Below the pieces are notes generated by a model. It did no database searches. It saw nothing but the letters and a program-made list of their open reading frames with translations, and had not been told where the DNA came from. This document shows, piece by piece, positions 31,486 through 42,318 of a stretch of DNA of 64,000 nt. Origin of the DNA: Nephrocerus scutellatus. Lineage: Eukaryota; Arthropoda; Insecta; Diptera; Pipunculidae. The stretch spans positions 115,671,908 through 115,735,907 of the forward strand of contig OX352763.1 in the NCBI GenBank assembly GCA_947095585.1, written 5' to 3'. Each line of letters starts with the position of its first letter. Positions within the stretch are counted from its first letter, which is position 1. The position numbers and the translations under genes are program-made.

Positions 31486-32163
31486 ATGGTGGCCACGTCT
31501 GCGAGTAGAAGATCCAACATTGGTCCCTCGATTCAGATAGTGGAGCGCGAATTTGAAGTAAAGCAATCCTTTAACTATCTCGGGTCAACTATAGCAGCCG
31601 ATAACAGCATGGAACCAGAAATACGCGCACGACTGCTTAAAGCCAACAAATCCTACTATAGCCTGTCAAGACTCTTCAAATCCAGGAACTTAACCATAAC
31701 ATCCAAGCTGCTGATATATAAGACAATGGTCATACCAGTACTTACATATGGATCCGAGACTTGGGTGCTTAGCAAAAAGCATTCTGATCTCTTAGCCGCG
31801 TTCGAGAGAAAAGTCTTACGGAGAATTGTTGGCCTCGTATGTAAGGAAGGACGATTCCGGAGACTCTATAATGATGAGATCTACGAGCGTTACCGCCATG
31901 TCGACATCGTGAAGAAAATTAAGCTCGGTAGGCTCCGGTGGGCAGGACACCTAGCTCGCATGAGCGAAGAGGATCCTGCTCGGAAAGTCCTTTGCGGTAG
32001 AATTTATGGAACACGACAGCGAGGCCGGCCAAGCCTACGCTGGAAGGATGGCGTAGACCAGGACGCCCAGAGTTTAGGGATGCCAAACTGGATGACATCG
32101 GCTCGAAATCGGGACCGGTGGAGAGACTTTTTGCGGGAGGCTAGGACCGGACCCCGGTTGTAG
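31486..32163 (+). pseudogene. RTE-a C-terminal region (225 codons)
   Basis: Reads TSASRRSNIGPSI, FNYLGSTIAADNSMEPEIR, VIPVLTYGSETWVLSKKHSD, FERKVLRRIVG, KIKLGRLRWAGHLARMSEED, RGRPSLRWKDGVDQDAQSLG and NWMTSARNRDRWRDFLREA to the stop at 32161. The RLRWAGH, GRPxxRW and DRWR blocks are characteristic of the C-terminus of RTE-type polymerases. No stops inside; it is the most intact TE segment of the window. Confidence 0.8.
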
Positions 32164-32183
32164 AGCCAAATATGATGATGATG

Positions 32184-33574
32184 ATTTTTCGCGATCATAG
32201 CACATCGCAATAACATGAGATCGTTGTCCACTTAGGACATTACCTAACACAGGTACTTATTGATCGTCTATCGTATCACATCGAACTTCCCTCTTTATAC
32301 GATGACTGAATCGTCCCCATAGAGCATAGGTCCCATCGTCAGCAATTCGCTGAATGAGTTCATGTACCACTATGGGGATAATACTCTTCCTTGTGGGCAT
32401 TCTCTCACCGTGTTGGTTCTAATAGTTCTGTCCTCAACTATGATATCCGCTGTTCAACTCATATTAATTACAGGTAAATAACTAAGAAGCAATTTTTAGT
32501 TAGTGGCTTGTGTTTACAAAGCTCCAAAACTCCAAACTAGTTGTATTTTCCAAAAGTAAAATATCTCCAAACACACCACAACAGGTGTACTACCTACAAC
32601 CAACAATGAAATTGGTATAAAGAATTACTAACTACAGCACTCTTTTCGTAATCAGAAATGTTCAAAACTAAAGTATCCCAACTAAGAGCCAGGAGTAATT
32701 ACAAAACTACTGCAATTTAATTCCAGTGTTTTTCCAGCTGGAAATTTTCACATCGTCTATCGTTCCATTTTCACCGAAAACCTGACAAAAACAAAGAGTA
32801 GTAGGAATAACATTCGCCAGCAACCACCATTCTATACCTCCATGCTGTCTGTGCAACCTAATCGGCATGAATGCACTGAATCGAATCGAGTCTAATAGAA
32901 ATTAGAAGAAAAAAAGTGCTAAGCAAAAAAAGACAGAAAAAAATGCCCCAATTTGGTTTTTTTAAAGCCCGGCGGAATCTAGGTGCGAATGGCTCCGCTT
33001 CCATCACTTGCAGCAATGCAGCCCATTCAACTTTGCCAACGAGGATGAAATTTGCTTCCTATTCTCTTTTATGAAAAAAAAAAAAAGGATATCCTGATTG
33101 TGTGCGAATCACACTGCACGAACATTGTGATCGATCAAAATCTAACGTAGTAAGGAAAAAGGACACATTATTCGCTCAGAGGAGTATTATTCCTAATCTC
33201 TCCGCCCTGTTCGCGATAGCAGAGCAAATCGGAATCAATGGCTTTTTGTGATAGGATATTCCATGGCTACAAACTAAATGAATGAAATGAATTCAACGAT
33301 GAGAAATAATTGATTCGGTATTGAAGGACGGCGACGGTGACATTAAGCAGACTAACGAACCACTCAGACTCAGTGATGACTAGGAGGGCAAACGAAGGTA
33401 TTTCAGTTTTATTGTCATAACGAAATTTATTACGTATCGAGGAATACTTTTCCACTTAACTTATTGTAATCCGCGAGAGTAGGATAAATGAATTGGTATT
33501 TTAATTTAGATGGAGGACATAAAAAAGCAGGAGTGAGCTGAGTAATTTTTGACGTTCGCTATCCTGCGTCTTAA
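32184..33574. other. no feature recognised
   Basis: No TE or exon signature was seen. A GTAAAT after TTAATTACAG (near 32473) resembles splice signals but stands alone. Poly-A runs lie at 33073-33087. Confidence 0.5.
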
Positions 33575-35590
33575 CAGGATACAGTGTTGGAAAGTAAATC
33601 TTTGGCGACTAAGCTACTTTTGAACGTGGTAAGCGAAAAGAAGACTGGTCGATCTTAGACCTATCACCATCAAAGGCAACACTTTACTTCAGTGAGGTTA
33701 AATATCTCAGCGTCTTCCTTGACAAACTGTTTAGCTGGAATTCTCATAGCAAGTTTGCCATCGAGCACGCGCCATTAGGGTCATATGGGGCAGTAGACGC
33801 CTTTACGGCAGAACCTGGGATCTAAATCAAAAAATGTTACATTGGATGTATACAATGATAGTGAGGCCATACAACGCACGTGGCCGTCGTTTGGTGGCCG
33901 AAAGTTCTTAAACGGACAATGGCAGCTAAGCTTCAGAAACTACAAAGAATTGCCTGTCTAGGTATAACAGGTGCCATGCGCACCTGCCCTACGACTGCAT
34001 TAGAAGCTGTTGAAGAGCTTTCATCCTTGCATATCACTCATCAGGAAGACGGCCACTACTTGCGCTATTAAGCTGCAGCTAGAATTAAGTGTAAACCAGA
34101 TTGGCTCAATTCCCCAAAAGGACATGTTTTGCACTATCACCGGTATAATGGTCAGGGAGTACAGTTTCGGTAGGTTATTTGAGGTAAAAATATTGAACAG
34201 TTCAAACTCTTCTAATGGTGTTCCGGCACTGGACCATAGAGGTCTGTGCTAGTTCACAGATGGATCGAAGATGGAATTTGTAGTTGGAGCTGACGTTTTT
34301 GGACCCAACACCAAAGTCTCGATACTTATGGGATTGTGTCCCATGGTTTTCCAAGCGAAACTCCATGCCATTGAGGTCTGCGTTAGGTAAAACCTTAGTA
34401 AAGGTATTAAGGGCGCTAGGATATTCTTACGAAAAGTAGTTAGTAGATAATAGAATTCGAATCCTAAGATAAATCCCAATGTACATACTGCATATTAAAA
34501 ATAGGCACTGAATTAGAATTAAGCACTTTTGTATAGCATACTTTTAGGCTGTAAGATTTATTAGATTATTTGAAATATAACCGCCTGTAAGTTTTAATCA
34601 TTACGTACTTGTCAAAAATGTAGTCAAACCGGTTTGTGTTGTTTGTCCGGTTTGTGTGTACGAACATGATTGTACATGAAAGTTATTTTTAGAAGATGAC
34701 TCATAGTATCGTTAGTTGTAAATAAGGGAATAAGGACACAATTTTCTGGTCTTTTCTCGACATTTCTGTCTATAAGATTGGACGTTTATGGAAACTTTTC
34801 AATGAAAAAAGGTGGCGTTCGCTGCAGAGGATTCATTCATTGTTTAGAATTCAATCAGTCAAGTTGTAAAAGTTCTTGCAAAGTAATACTGCTACCACCT
34901 AAGAGACTTATAGTGAAATACATGTGTTGTTGTAATAAGTGTTTTTGTGTACACTCGAAAGCGTAAATTTCGTAACAATATATATCTTTTCAGATAGCCA
35001 GGCAGCACTTAAAGCGCCGTCGTCTAACTTAATGGATTCTATATCAGTTAAATGCTACTACGATGCACCACAAACTCTTGTCAGACATAACAGGGTGAAA
35101 CTCGGATAGGTCCTGGTAAGCATGGAATTGCAGGCAACTAATCTGCAGATGCTCATTATCATAATCTACGTTCATAGGACCTGAACCCTACTGTGGTGTC
35201 AACTGGGCTGCCGTCACACCGCTTGGAACACAAACTTCGTCTGGCCCACTGGGAAAATGTCTCGAGGCTGAGACAATCCAAATGATTAATCAAGCCGTAT
35301 TCCTACAAGGAAATCTAGGCAAGGATAGCAGGATAGGTGGTGAGCTTTTTCACAGAATACTGTGGCCTGCGATATCACCTAAACAAGCTCAGATACGGAA
35401 TGTAGGTCTGTCTGTGCTCAGAAGATAACGAATCATCTGAGAGCATTGTCTCTGAATGCACAGCATTGGTTAAGAAAGCATATTTCCCATAAAGAAATTT
35501 GTTCGTCAGCAGAGTTGAGAAACTATGCTGCTAAGAACGTACTATCCTTCATTAGCGAGGTGGTACGTCCCTGTTACATACCCTGTTGAT
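33575..35590 (+). mobile_element. R1-a non-LTR retrotransposon fragment, interrupted at 34427-34975
   Basis: Plus-strand pieces, with frameshifts: EVKYLSVFLDKLFSWNSH-like (33697-33750), VWWPKVLKRTMAAKLQKLQR (33882-33945), IACLGITGAMRTCPTTALEA (33946-34005), then RNase H with FTDGSKMEFVVGADVFGPNT (34254-34313) and MGLCPMVFQAKLHAIEVCVR (34330-34388). After the insertion it continues with DSQAALKAPSS (34995-35030), LVRHNRVKLG and the C-terminal SAELRNYAAKNVLSFISEVV (35504-35565). The RT palm is absent. The RNase H DGSK and DSQAAL blocks survive as sequence, but the frame is broken repeatedly. Confidence 0.75.
34427..34975. mobile_element. ~549-bp insertion in R1-a RNase H with TTACGAAA ends
   Basis: Aligning R1-a copies, the RNase H breaks after ARIFL and resumes at SDSQAAL. 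The intervening sequence begins TTACGAAA (34427-34434) and ends TTTCGTAA (34968-34975), an 8-bp inverted repeat. It has no coding family signature. A small non-autonomous DNA transposon is likely, but a clean target-site duplication was not found. Confidence 0.45.
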
Positions 35591-35609
35591 ACAAAAGAAC
35601 TTTTTAGGT

Positions 35610-35925
35610 CCCATTGTGAGCCATATGAGCAATGGTCTACATAAAAGCATGCTTACCTTACGAGGTAGTAAGCACAATAGAACATTTCCTTTATTTCAAG
35701 CAATACACCCTTGCCATCTTTCTCGATATAGAAAGCGCCTTTAACAATGTCCACATTGATGCCAATCAGGAGGCTCTCACTCAGTTAGGGGTAGAGCAAC
35801 TCCTAATACGATGAATCATATCCATGCTAGGTAGCAGGGGCACTCCCCAGGGGGGTGTGACATCGCCCCTTCTATGGCTGTTGGTTATAAACAAGGTCCA
35901 TAGGACACTTAAGATTGACACTCCT
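35610..35925 (+). pseudogene. R1-a reverse transcriptase fragment
   Basis: Reads VVSTIEHFLYFKQYTLAIFL, DIESAFNNVHIDANQEALTQ, then GTPQGGVTSPLLWLLVINKV after a ~70-bp loss. The FLDIESAFNN block (about 35725-35755) holds the first catalytic aspartate. This RT part lies downstream of an RNase H C-terminus of the same family, so it belongs to a separate insertion or a head-to-tail pair. Confidence 0.7.
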
Positions 35926-37020
35926 GCCTAAATCAAGCAAAACTGCATGAAACGGAGTGAATTAGGAATTAAGGAAAACTCATAAAAAACTCGCAACGTT
36001 TAGTTTCGTTCATCTTATGAAATTTGAAATTTTGGAGTTTCGAGTATTCTTCTCTATGCTTATCCTATCCTACGCCTACCTACTCATCAGTGACAATTTT
36101 AATCAAAGAAAGGAAACAGAACACATTAGCATTTTCCAATTAAACTCCACTGACAACGAATTGACTGCTAATTACATGCACGTGTAAGACTTAGACCAGT
36201 TATTTTCGTACCTCTTGATACAGTTCAGTGACGGTAACAACCTAAGGGTTGCAGGGTTTTTGTTATCAAAGAATGAATGACAAATTAATTCAGGTAAATG
36301 TCTGACTGAGAGTACTCGAAATTTACGCACGGGCACGTTGTCGAAAAATTACAATTTTATTTACTACAGTGAGCTTATCACTTAATTAAGTAATTGGTGT
36401 TTGCTTATCTGATACTATTATTATGGTGCAAGTTAATAAAAAATGAAGAAAAAAAAACCTTCCGATAACGTTCACACAATACAGTCAACAAAGTAACAAA
36501 ATTAAAGAAATTTCAGTTAAACACGCAAGTGATTGGATTTTTTGTCATCGAAAATCATACAAAGTGAATACCGAAACAAGTCTGAGACACTCTCAACTGG
36601 TTCACTGACCACTCATTTCTTTTGGACTCATTAATATTTTTAACCACTACCTATTATATATATATCGATTAAAGTAAGAAGGACTTTTTCGTGTTCTATC
36701 GGTTACTGCTTAATGTTCTATTTCGAGATAATTGGTTAAAAGGTCTTGGGATTACTTAAAGTTGAACTAACTTTTGTTGTCTTGTTACTTTCAGCTTTGA
36801 GAAGTCCTTAACGAGTTCATGACATGTCATCACACCCACCAACCTACGATAAACTTTTCTCAACCGAAAATTTCTATTAATTGCTATCGCAACTTTACTA
36901 ATTCAGTTCCCTATCGACAACTCAACCTTCAATTATACTCGTAGCGTTTAACAAATTATTACTGATTTGGTTTGATAAGTCAGTGAATTTTTGAATTTCC
37001 CGCGCAGTAACTTTAAATGC
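35926..37020. other. AT-rich stretch, no feature recognised
   Basis: Only short frames. No TE signature or host exon was seen. Confidence 0.5.
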
Positions 37021-37129
37021 TCCCGCCATCTGTTAATAGACTTCTGTCAAATTTTGAGCAAGCTGCGTCATTTAGTTTGTGTTTGACAGCCCTTGAAAGC
37101 AGACAACCTCGTGAAATTCGTGTGCTGAA

Positions 37130-37692
37130 AGGAGTGTTTGACGATGATCAGTCGCAATCCGAACGAGTTGCGCCGTTTCGTTAAAGTGGACGAAAAATGG
37201 ATCCATCACATTACACCAGAGACCAAGGAACAATGAAGACAGTAGGTTCCCTCGGGTTAACGTGCACCAAAGAAGTCCAAGGTGGGTCTGCCGGCCAACA
37301 AGGTTATGACCACAGTTTTTTGGGATGGACATGGTGTCATTCACATCGAGTCACTTGAGCTTTTGGACAGACTCGATATTGATTTGAAGCAAGAAGAAGG
37401 CGATGACAATGCACGGGTGTACACGTGTGTAGTCACCATAGCAACAATCCATAAATTCGGCTACGAACTGCTACCCCATCCAGCATATTCTCACGATTTA
37501 GCCCCCTGCGACTATTTCCAGTTTTGCTGGGCGGTAAGAGATTTGGGTCAAACGATGAGGTTATCACTGAAAAAAAAGTCTACTTTGAGGGCCTTGAGAA
37601 AACCTAGCTATTATTATCTTTTATTGAAAAAGTCACTGACTTATCATACCACCACCGTATATATCGAACGACACACATCTTCGTACTCTTGA
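37130..37692 (+). pseudogene. mariner transposase remnant
   Basis: From 37144: ISRNPNELRRFVKVDEKWIH (first catalytic Asp in VDEKW) and TPETKEQ with a stop; then APKKSKVGLPANKVMTTVFW (from 37270), GVIHIESL and ELLDRLDID. The middle HHDNAPAHT block is degraded to DDNARVYTCVVTI. Then ATIHKFGYELLPHP and AYSHDLAPCDYF (37480-37520), with the SPDLAPCDYF-type block carrying the last catalytic Asp as HDLAPCD. It belongs to a different mariner group from the 3175 copy. An open frame of 136 codons covers most of the second half. Confidence 0.75.
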
Positions 37693-37839
37693 ATTAGAAA
37701 GTATATAAAATTTTTATGATTTATTCTGAACTAGCTGTTCCCGACCACTGCGCCACTGTACACAGAAACCCCGGGATGGGGGGTGTGCTATAGCCTATAA
37801 TCTTTCCCCACCTGCCAATAATTTTCATTGAAAATTTCA

Positions 37840-38145
37840 TAAAAATCGGTTAGAAAATATGAGTTTCCACAAAATTTCGTGAAAAAGCCCCAAGCGGAAC
37901 CGCTGTAGTGAAATTTTGTGAAGAAAAGTTCGAAAGAAAGGCTTGCTATTGCTTGCTTGCTTCTGTTGCTATAGGATAACAAAAGCGGTTCCCGATCTCG
38001 GACAGTGCGCACGAATGTTGGTGGCCCATAGTGTGGGACAGAATCCATCGACCTTAACTCGACGCCGATTACAGCAACAGGCCATTAGTCACCTAAAAGG
38101 TCCAGATTTCCGGGGAGTTAAAAGCAAATGACCATCCGCTTCGAT
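37840..38145 (+). pseudogene. IS630-type transposase N-terminal remnant
   Basis: AAGCCCCAAGCGGAACCGCTG, AAGAAAGGCTTG, AACAAAAGCGGTTCC, CTCGACGCCGATTACAGCAA and GGAGTTAAAAGCAAATGACC match 21663-21950 in order. Some of the middle has been lost and a GCTT repeat inserted. It runs directly into the array at 38146. Confidence 0.6.
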
Positions 38146-38815
38146 AGAATCCTACTCAAGACCCTCACAAAACCCCCCCACCACCTCTCCATGAGACCCT
38201 CTTAAAACCCTCTCAAGACCACCTAAAGACACCCTCAAGACTACATTGAGACCCCGTTAAGACCACCTCAAAAACCCACTAAAGAACCTCTTAAAACACG
38301 CTAAAGACCACGTAAAGACCCCTGCGAGACCACCTCAAGACCATACTTTAGACCCACAAAAGGACCCTCAGAAGACCTCTCAAAACCTCTTAAGTCTCCC
38401 TTAAAAGTCCACTTAAAATTCCCTTAAATCAATCTCAATACCCCCTCAAAGCTACCTCAGGACCAGCCCAAGATCTCCCCTCAAGACTCCTCTCAAGACC
38501 CCCTTAAAATCTCCTAAGGACCCAACTCAAGACCCTCTCAAAGCTCCTTTAAGATGCCATCAAACCATCTCAAGGCCCCTTAAGACTCCATCAAGACTCC
38601 TTTAAGACCCGCCTCAAGACCCTACTCAATACCCCCGTAAGAATATTTCAGGACGCCTTCAAGACCGCCTTAAATCCCCCTCTAGATCCCACTTAAGACC
38701 CTGTTAACAGCACTTTTAGATCCCCTCAACACCCCCTGACCACCACAACACTCCCCTTCAGACCCCATAAGAACACTCCTCAAAACTCTGGAAAGTCTTC
38801 AACAAAAACGCGTAC
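38146..38815 (+). repeat. C/A-rich degenerate array (CCTCAAGACC-like)
   Basis: About sixty irregular units of CCCTCAAGACC / CCTTAAGACC / CCACCTCAAG. It resembles the arrays at 324-753 and 60018-60640 but with CAAGACC rather than CAAAAGACC as the commonest core. No long open frame. Confidence 0.85.
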
Positions 38816-38865
38816 AAGACCGTCAACTCACAGCATTATAATGAAAAAAGCGTGACAGAAAGACA

Positions 38866-39055
38866 TCATCATCATCAAATTTGGCTCTACAACCGGGGTC
38901 CTTTCCTAGCCTCCCACAAAAAGACTCTCCAAAGGTCCCGATTTCGAACCGATGTCACCCAGTTTGGCATCCCTAAACTCTGGTTTTGGTCTACGCAATC
39001 CTTCCAGCGTAGGCTTGGCCGGCCTCGCTGTCGTGTTCCATTAATCCTACCCCCC
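38866..39055 (-). mobile_element. RTE-a 3'-end fragment
   Basis: Begins on the plus strand with CATCATCATCATCAAATTTGG (the reversed ATG tail). The minus strand reads as the RGRPSLRWKD and NWVTSVRNRD-like C-terminus with PRL-equivalent stop. It is 5'-truncated to under 200 bp. The left side joins a short AT-rich spacer after the array. Confidence 0.75.
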
Positions 39056-39897
39056 CTACCCTACCCGCAAGATATAGGAAAGTTTTAAAAAATAGAAAGT
39101 TAGATAGAAAACTCAAATGTAGTTCCAGTCAACGTGTAAATTCATTCAGCTGCAAGGATTTGCGACTGGAAGAACAATTCCGATGTGAATGACTGTCTAA
39201 GGGGGGACTTTTTCAGAAACTAATAAATATTAATGTTAACTTTTCCTGCTCTGTGCTGCATACATAATTGGTACTTGTTCTGATGGAAAACAACAACAAC
39301 AACAACAACAACAATATCAACAAGAACAAAAACCACACCACAACTTCATGCTGTTGTCGTCTCTCCGTGAAAGTTCAGTCAGGCTGTTCGTTTAGCGTTT
39401 GGCTCGACTTAATTCCCTCAATTTCTATTTTCCGCATTATTTTGACCGAAGGAAATCAAAGGCAGACGTCTATACGACGAACAGACAGGATATCATTTAT
39501 ATGTTGTTGTTGTTCTTGTTATTGTTGGTTGATTTTGAAAGTTTCTCTGATGGTACACAAACATCACGTAGATACGAGAAAATCAGGAAGGAACAGCTAT
39601 AGTGGCGGCGACATGAAACTTTGGTTCCTTCAACAGTGTCGTTGGTTTGTTATGCTTCCGGGTAGAACATTATCATCCCTTAGTCGCCGCTAAAGAGGAA
39701 AAAACACTTTCAATGATAAATTTTGCAGCTATAAGCTAGTTTTTTTTTTTTTTAATACATGTTCTCATTGAAACATTTTATCTAACTTACGGGAAGAATT
39801 GTTTTTTAACATCGACATAAATGGCAAAAATAATAGAAAGCTATAATAAAACTTTTACGTTACGTTACTTGTTAAAACTATTAATACATTTTATAAA
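39056..39897. other. AAC microsatellite and AT-rich DNA
   Basis: (AAC)n lies at 39287-39315. It gives rise to an Asn-rich run in a spurious frame. T-runs lie at 39740-39755 and 39900-39910. Nothing else recognised. Confidence 0.6.
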
Positions 39898-42180
39898 CTT
39901 TTTTTTATTTTTATTTTGGTAGCCCCCATTTATTCGGCTTATTACAAGCTAAAACAACTTAAGGCTGACATCATTGAAAACTTAAAACTAAGACTTAAGA
40001 CTTAGAATTAAAGCTAACATATAAAGCTATGGGGAATGGCGGAGCAGATCAACTTTAAGGTAAGGTTTTAGTTAACCTTTGGCAGCATACCTCGTAGATT
40101 ACGAGGGTAAGAGTTAAAGAAGCCGGAGGAGACGATGTATGAAAAGAATGTCAGCTATGTCTCTCCGTTCTTCGAGAGTTTTCAAGTTTATAAGGTTGAG
40201 GCGGTCTTGGTAGGTTAGGGCAGTACAAGATGATTGTCCCAAGATAGGCCTCGAAGAGCAAATCGGAGAAAACGACGTTGGATGCTCTCGATTCTGGACA
40301 CATGAACTTATGATAGGGGGACTGACCACGCCTGACTAGCGTACTCGAGGAGGAGACGGACAAAATTGATGTAGAGGTATCTGGTCACATAAGGGTTGGA
40401 AAATTCTTTGGAACACCGTTTGATAAAGCCAAGTGATGAGTTGGCTTTAAGAATTATTTCATCGATATGAAAACGGAAATGTAGCTCCGAGTAGGACAGT
40501 AAGCCACGAAAAGATTGCACGCGGTATATGGTTTGGCCGTGGAGACGGTAATGTCTGGAAGTGGGCTTGTTGCACTTACGTGATAAGACATTGGCATTTG
40601 GTGATATTGAGATTCAAGCAATTTTTAGGCACAAGGTCGAAAAACTGTCTAGGTCTTGTTGAAGGAGACAAGAATCTTGTGGAGAAGAAATTGGTTTGAA
40701 AAATTTGTCATCGTGAGCATAGAGAGAGAGAGAGAGAGAGAGGGCGGAGTTTTTGATGAACACATCAAGATAATTTAAATAGTTATAGTTAAAATGAAGA
40801 GAAGGGGGCATAGATGGCTGCTTTGTGGGACTCCAGAGTTTGCCAAAAATTTGGACGATAAGACTAACCTCAAGCGAACACTTTAAAGAAGGTTTTCTGG
40901 ATAGAAAGATATCCATTTCAACAATATGGATTCAAAGCCGAGGGCAGACAATTTATAAAGGATTAATTGATGAGATATCTTAACAAAAGCCTTACAGAAA
41001 TAAGTTGCAACAACTTCGACTTCATTGCCACTCTCTAAGGCTGAAATGGCGGAGGAGATGAATTCAACAAGATAAGTGGTGGTTGATCTACCTTTCATAA
41101 AGCCGTGTTGGCTGGGAGAAATAAGAGACTTGCAGGGAAAGCTTAAGGCTTCGTATAAAATACTTTCGAAGAGTTTGGTTATATGGGAAAGTTTAACAAT
41201 GGGGCGATTCTTTCTTTGATACTTTTTTGTGTATCTGGGTTATGAAAGAGGTCTTCCAAATCAGAGGAAATTCTCCTTGTGGACGGGATAGGCAAAAGAG
41301 TTAAGAAATGGGAAGGGAGACCTGGAACAACATTTTTTAAGAAATATAGCGGGAAGGCCATCTGGGCCATGAGAGAATTCATCATTAAGATTTTGTAACT
41401 TATTTTCTATAACAGTAGGGTCAACAGTTTTAGTGAGAACGGGACCATTGGAGAAGTTAAGGAGGAAACTGAAATAAGAGGGGTCCGGCACAAAGGAGTT
41501 ATCGGCGAAAGATTGTCTGAAAGCAAAAAAGTTGGCAATGCTATGTTGATCAGTTGATGATGTATTTTTGTAAAAGAGTGATGGAGGTTAGCCGTCAGAC
41601 TTTCTTTTATAGTTGACGAATTAAAAAACAAGACTAAGGGACGTTTATGAGTTTGGTTTGCGCAAAATTAAGATAGAGCTGGTAGAGATAGTTTTAAAGC
41701 TGGTTGAATTACAAGTACCGAGTACAGAAAAAAAATAAGTATGAAGGTAAGCAGCCCATAAGTTGTTTCTCTTAGTTCGTAACGAGCTTTGTCTACGATT
41801 ATACCAAGGAGAAGATGTAGATGAGGTTTTATTGTGCGATAAGGGGACATAAAGAGAAATAGAATGAAATAACTCTTTGTAAAAAGTGTAGATGGCATCA
41901 TTTAAAGATAAATTGTCAAACCTAAAGGAAGACCTGCTAAGATAGTCAGTACTTTTGCGGAAATTAGCTTATGAAAGTCGAAAGAAGAGATAACTGTGGG
42001 ATGAGGGGACTGTAGTGGAGAGTTGTAAAAATGAGTAAGGGGAGGGGGGTGAAAATTATCAATAGAAGATAGAGAGAGGGGACAAAGCGAGACAGAGCGA
42101 GAGAATGGGATCATTTGTGAAGATATGGTCTAATTGTCTAACCATGTAGTTAGTAAGGCCACTTACTTGGCTTAGACTTG
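39898..42180 (-). mobile_element. Jockey-type LINE family J2, decayed
   Basis: The 3' end is at the T-run 39898-39915. Minus-strand pieces in 5'-3' order: a spacer region rich in Leu/Pro (42114-41640), EFSHGPDGLPAIFLKKC (about 41390-41335), a KGRSTTTYLVEFISSAISAL block (41095-41040) and VVATYFCKAFVKISHQLILY (41015-40955), where the usual catalytic DF is YF. Then LYAHDDKFFKPI (about 40720-40685) replaces YADD, followed by FDIDEIILKANSSLGFIKR-like and RLLLEYASQAW at 40340-40310. The frame is broken at least six times. A (GA)n expansion at 40720-40742 sits in the coding part just before the ADD box. Confidence 0.75.
40720..40742. repeat. (GA)n microsatellite inside J2
   Basis: Eleven or so GA units lie in the J2 RT sequence and encode a Leu-Ser run immediately before the AHDD motif on the minus strand. 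Confidence 0.95.
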
Positions 42181-42240
42181 AGTCTTGAAGCTGATCTACA
42201 TTTCTATCATCCACCTTCTATACCTTATAAGTATACATTT

Positions 42241-42318
42241 TCTATATCTTCTATAACTTCTGTATCTTCTGTATCTTCTGTATCTTCTGTATCTTCTATA
42301 TCTTCTATTTTCTATCTT
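42241..42318. repeat. 9-bp minisatellite TATCTTCTG
   Basis: About eight units of TATCTTCTG/TATCTTCTA. The minus strand therefore contains an Arg-Tyr-Arg repeat frame without biological support. Confidence 0.9.

Larger units (their letters stand above)
30626..32175 (+). mobile_element. RTE-a non-LTR retrotransposon, best preserved copy, YADD deleted
   Basis: Three open frames cover most of the polymerase: 30640-31221, 31245-31469 and 31486-32163. The 3' end is AGCCAAATATGATGATGATG (32164-32183). RT blocks in order: APGSDGVPAELI, WRRGILCHIHKKGD, NYRGITLLSTAYKI, GPYQCSFIPGKSTTDQI, then NGLRQGDELACVLFNLALEK. Relative to the copy at 10166, about 105 bp are missing between GATCCGAGAT (31427) and GGCGGCACGA (31438), which removes the ADD catalytic box. 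It is 5'-truncated, without endonuclease, so it is not autonomous. Confidence 0.85.

Noticed and set aside
32460..32485. Splice junction TTAATTACAG/GTAAAT
   Set aside because: An acceptor and a donor with no exon between them; no coding sequence nearby supports it.
39268..39693. 141-codon frame with an Asn run
   Set aside because: The Asn run comes from an (AAC)n microsatellite and the remaining sequence has no family signature.
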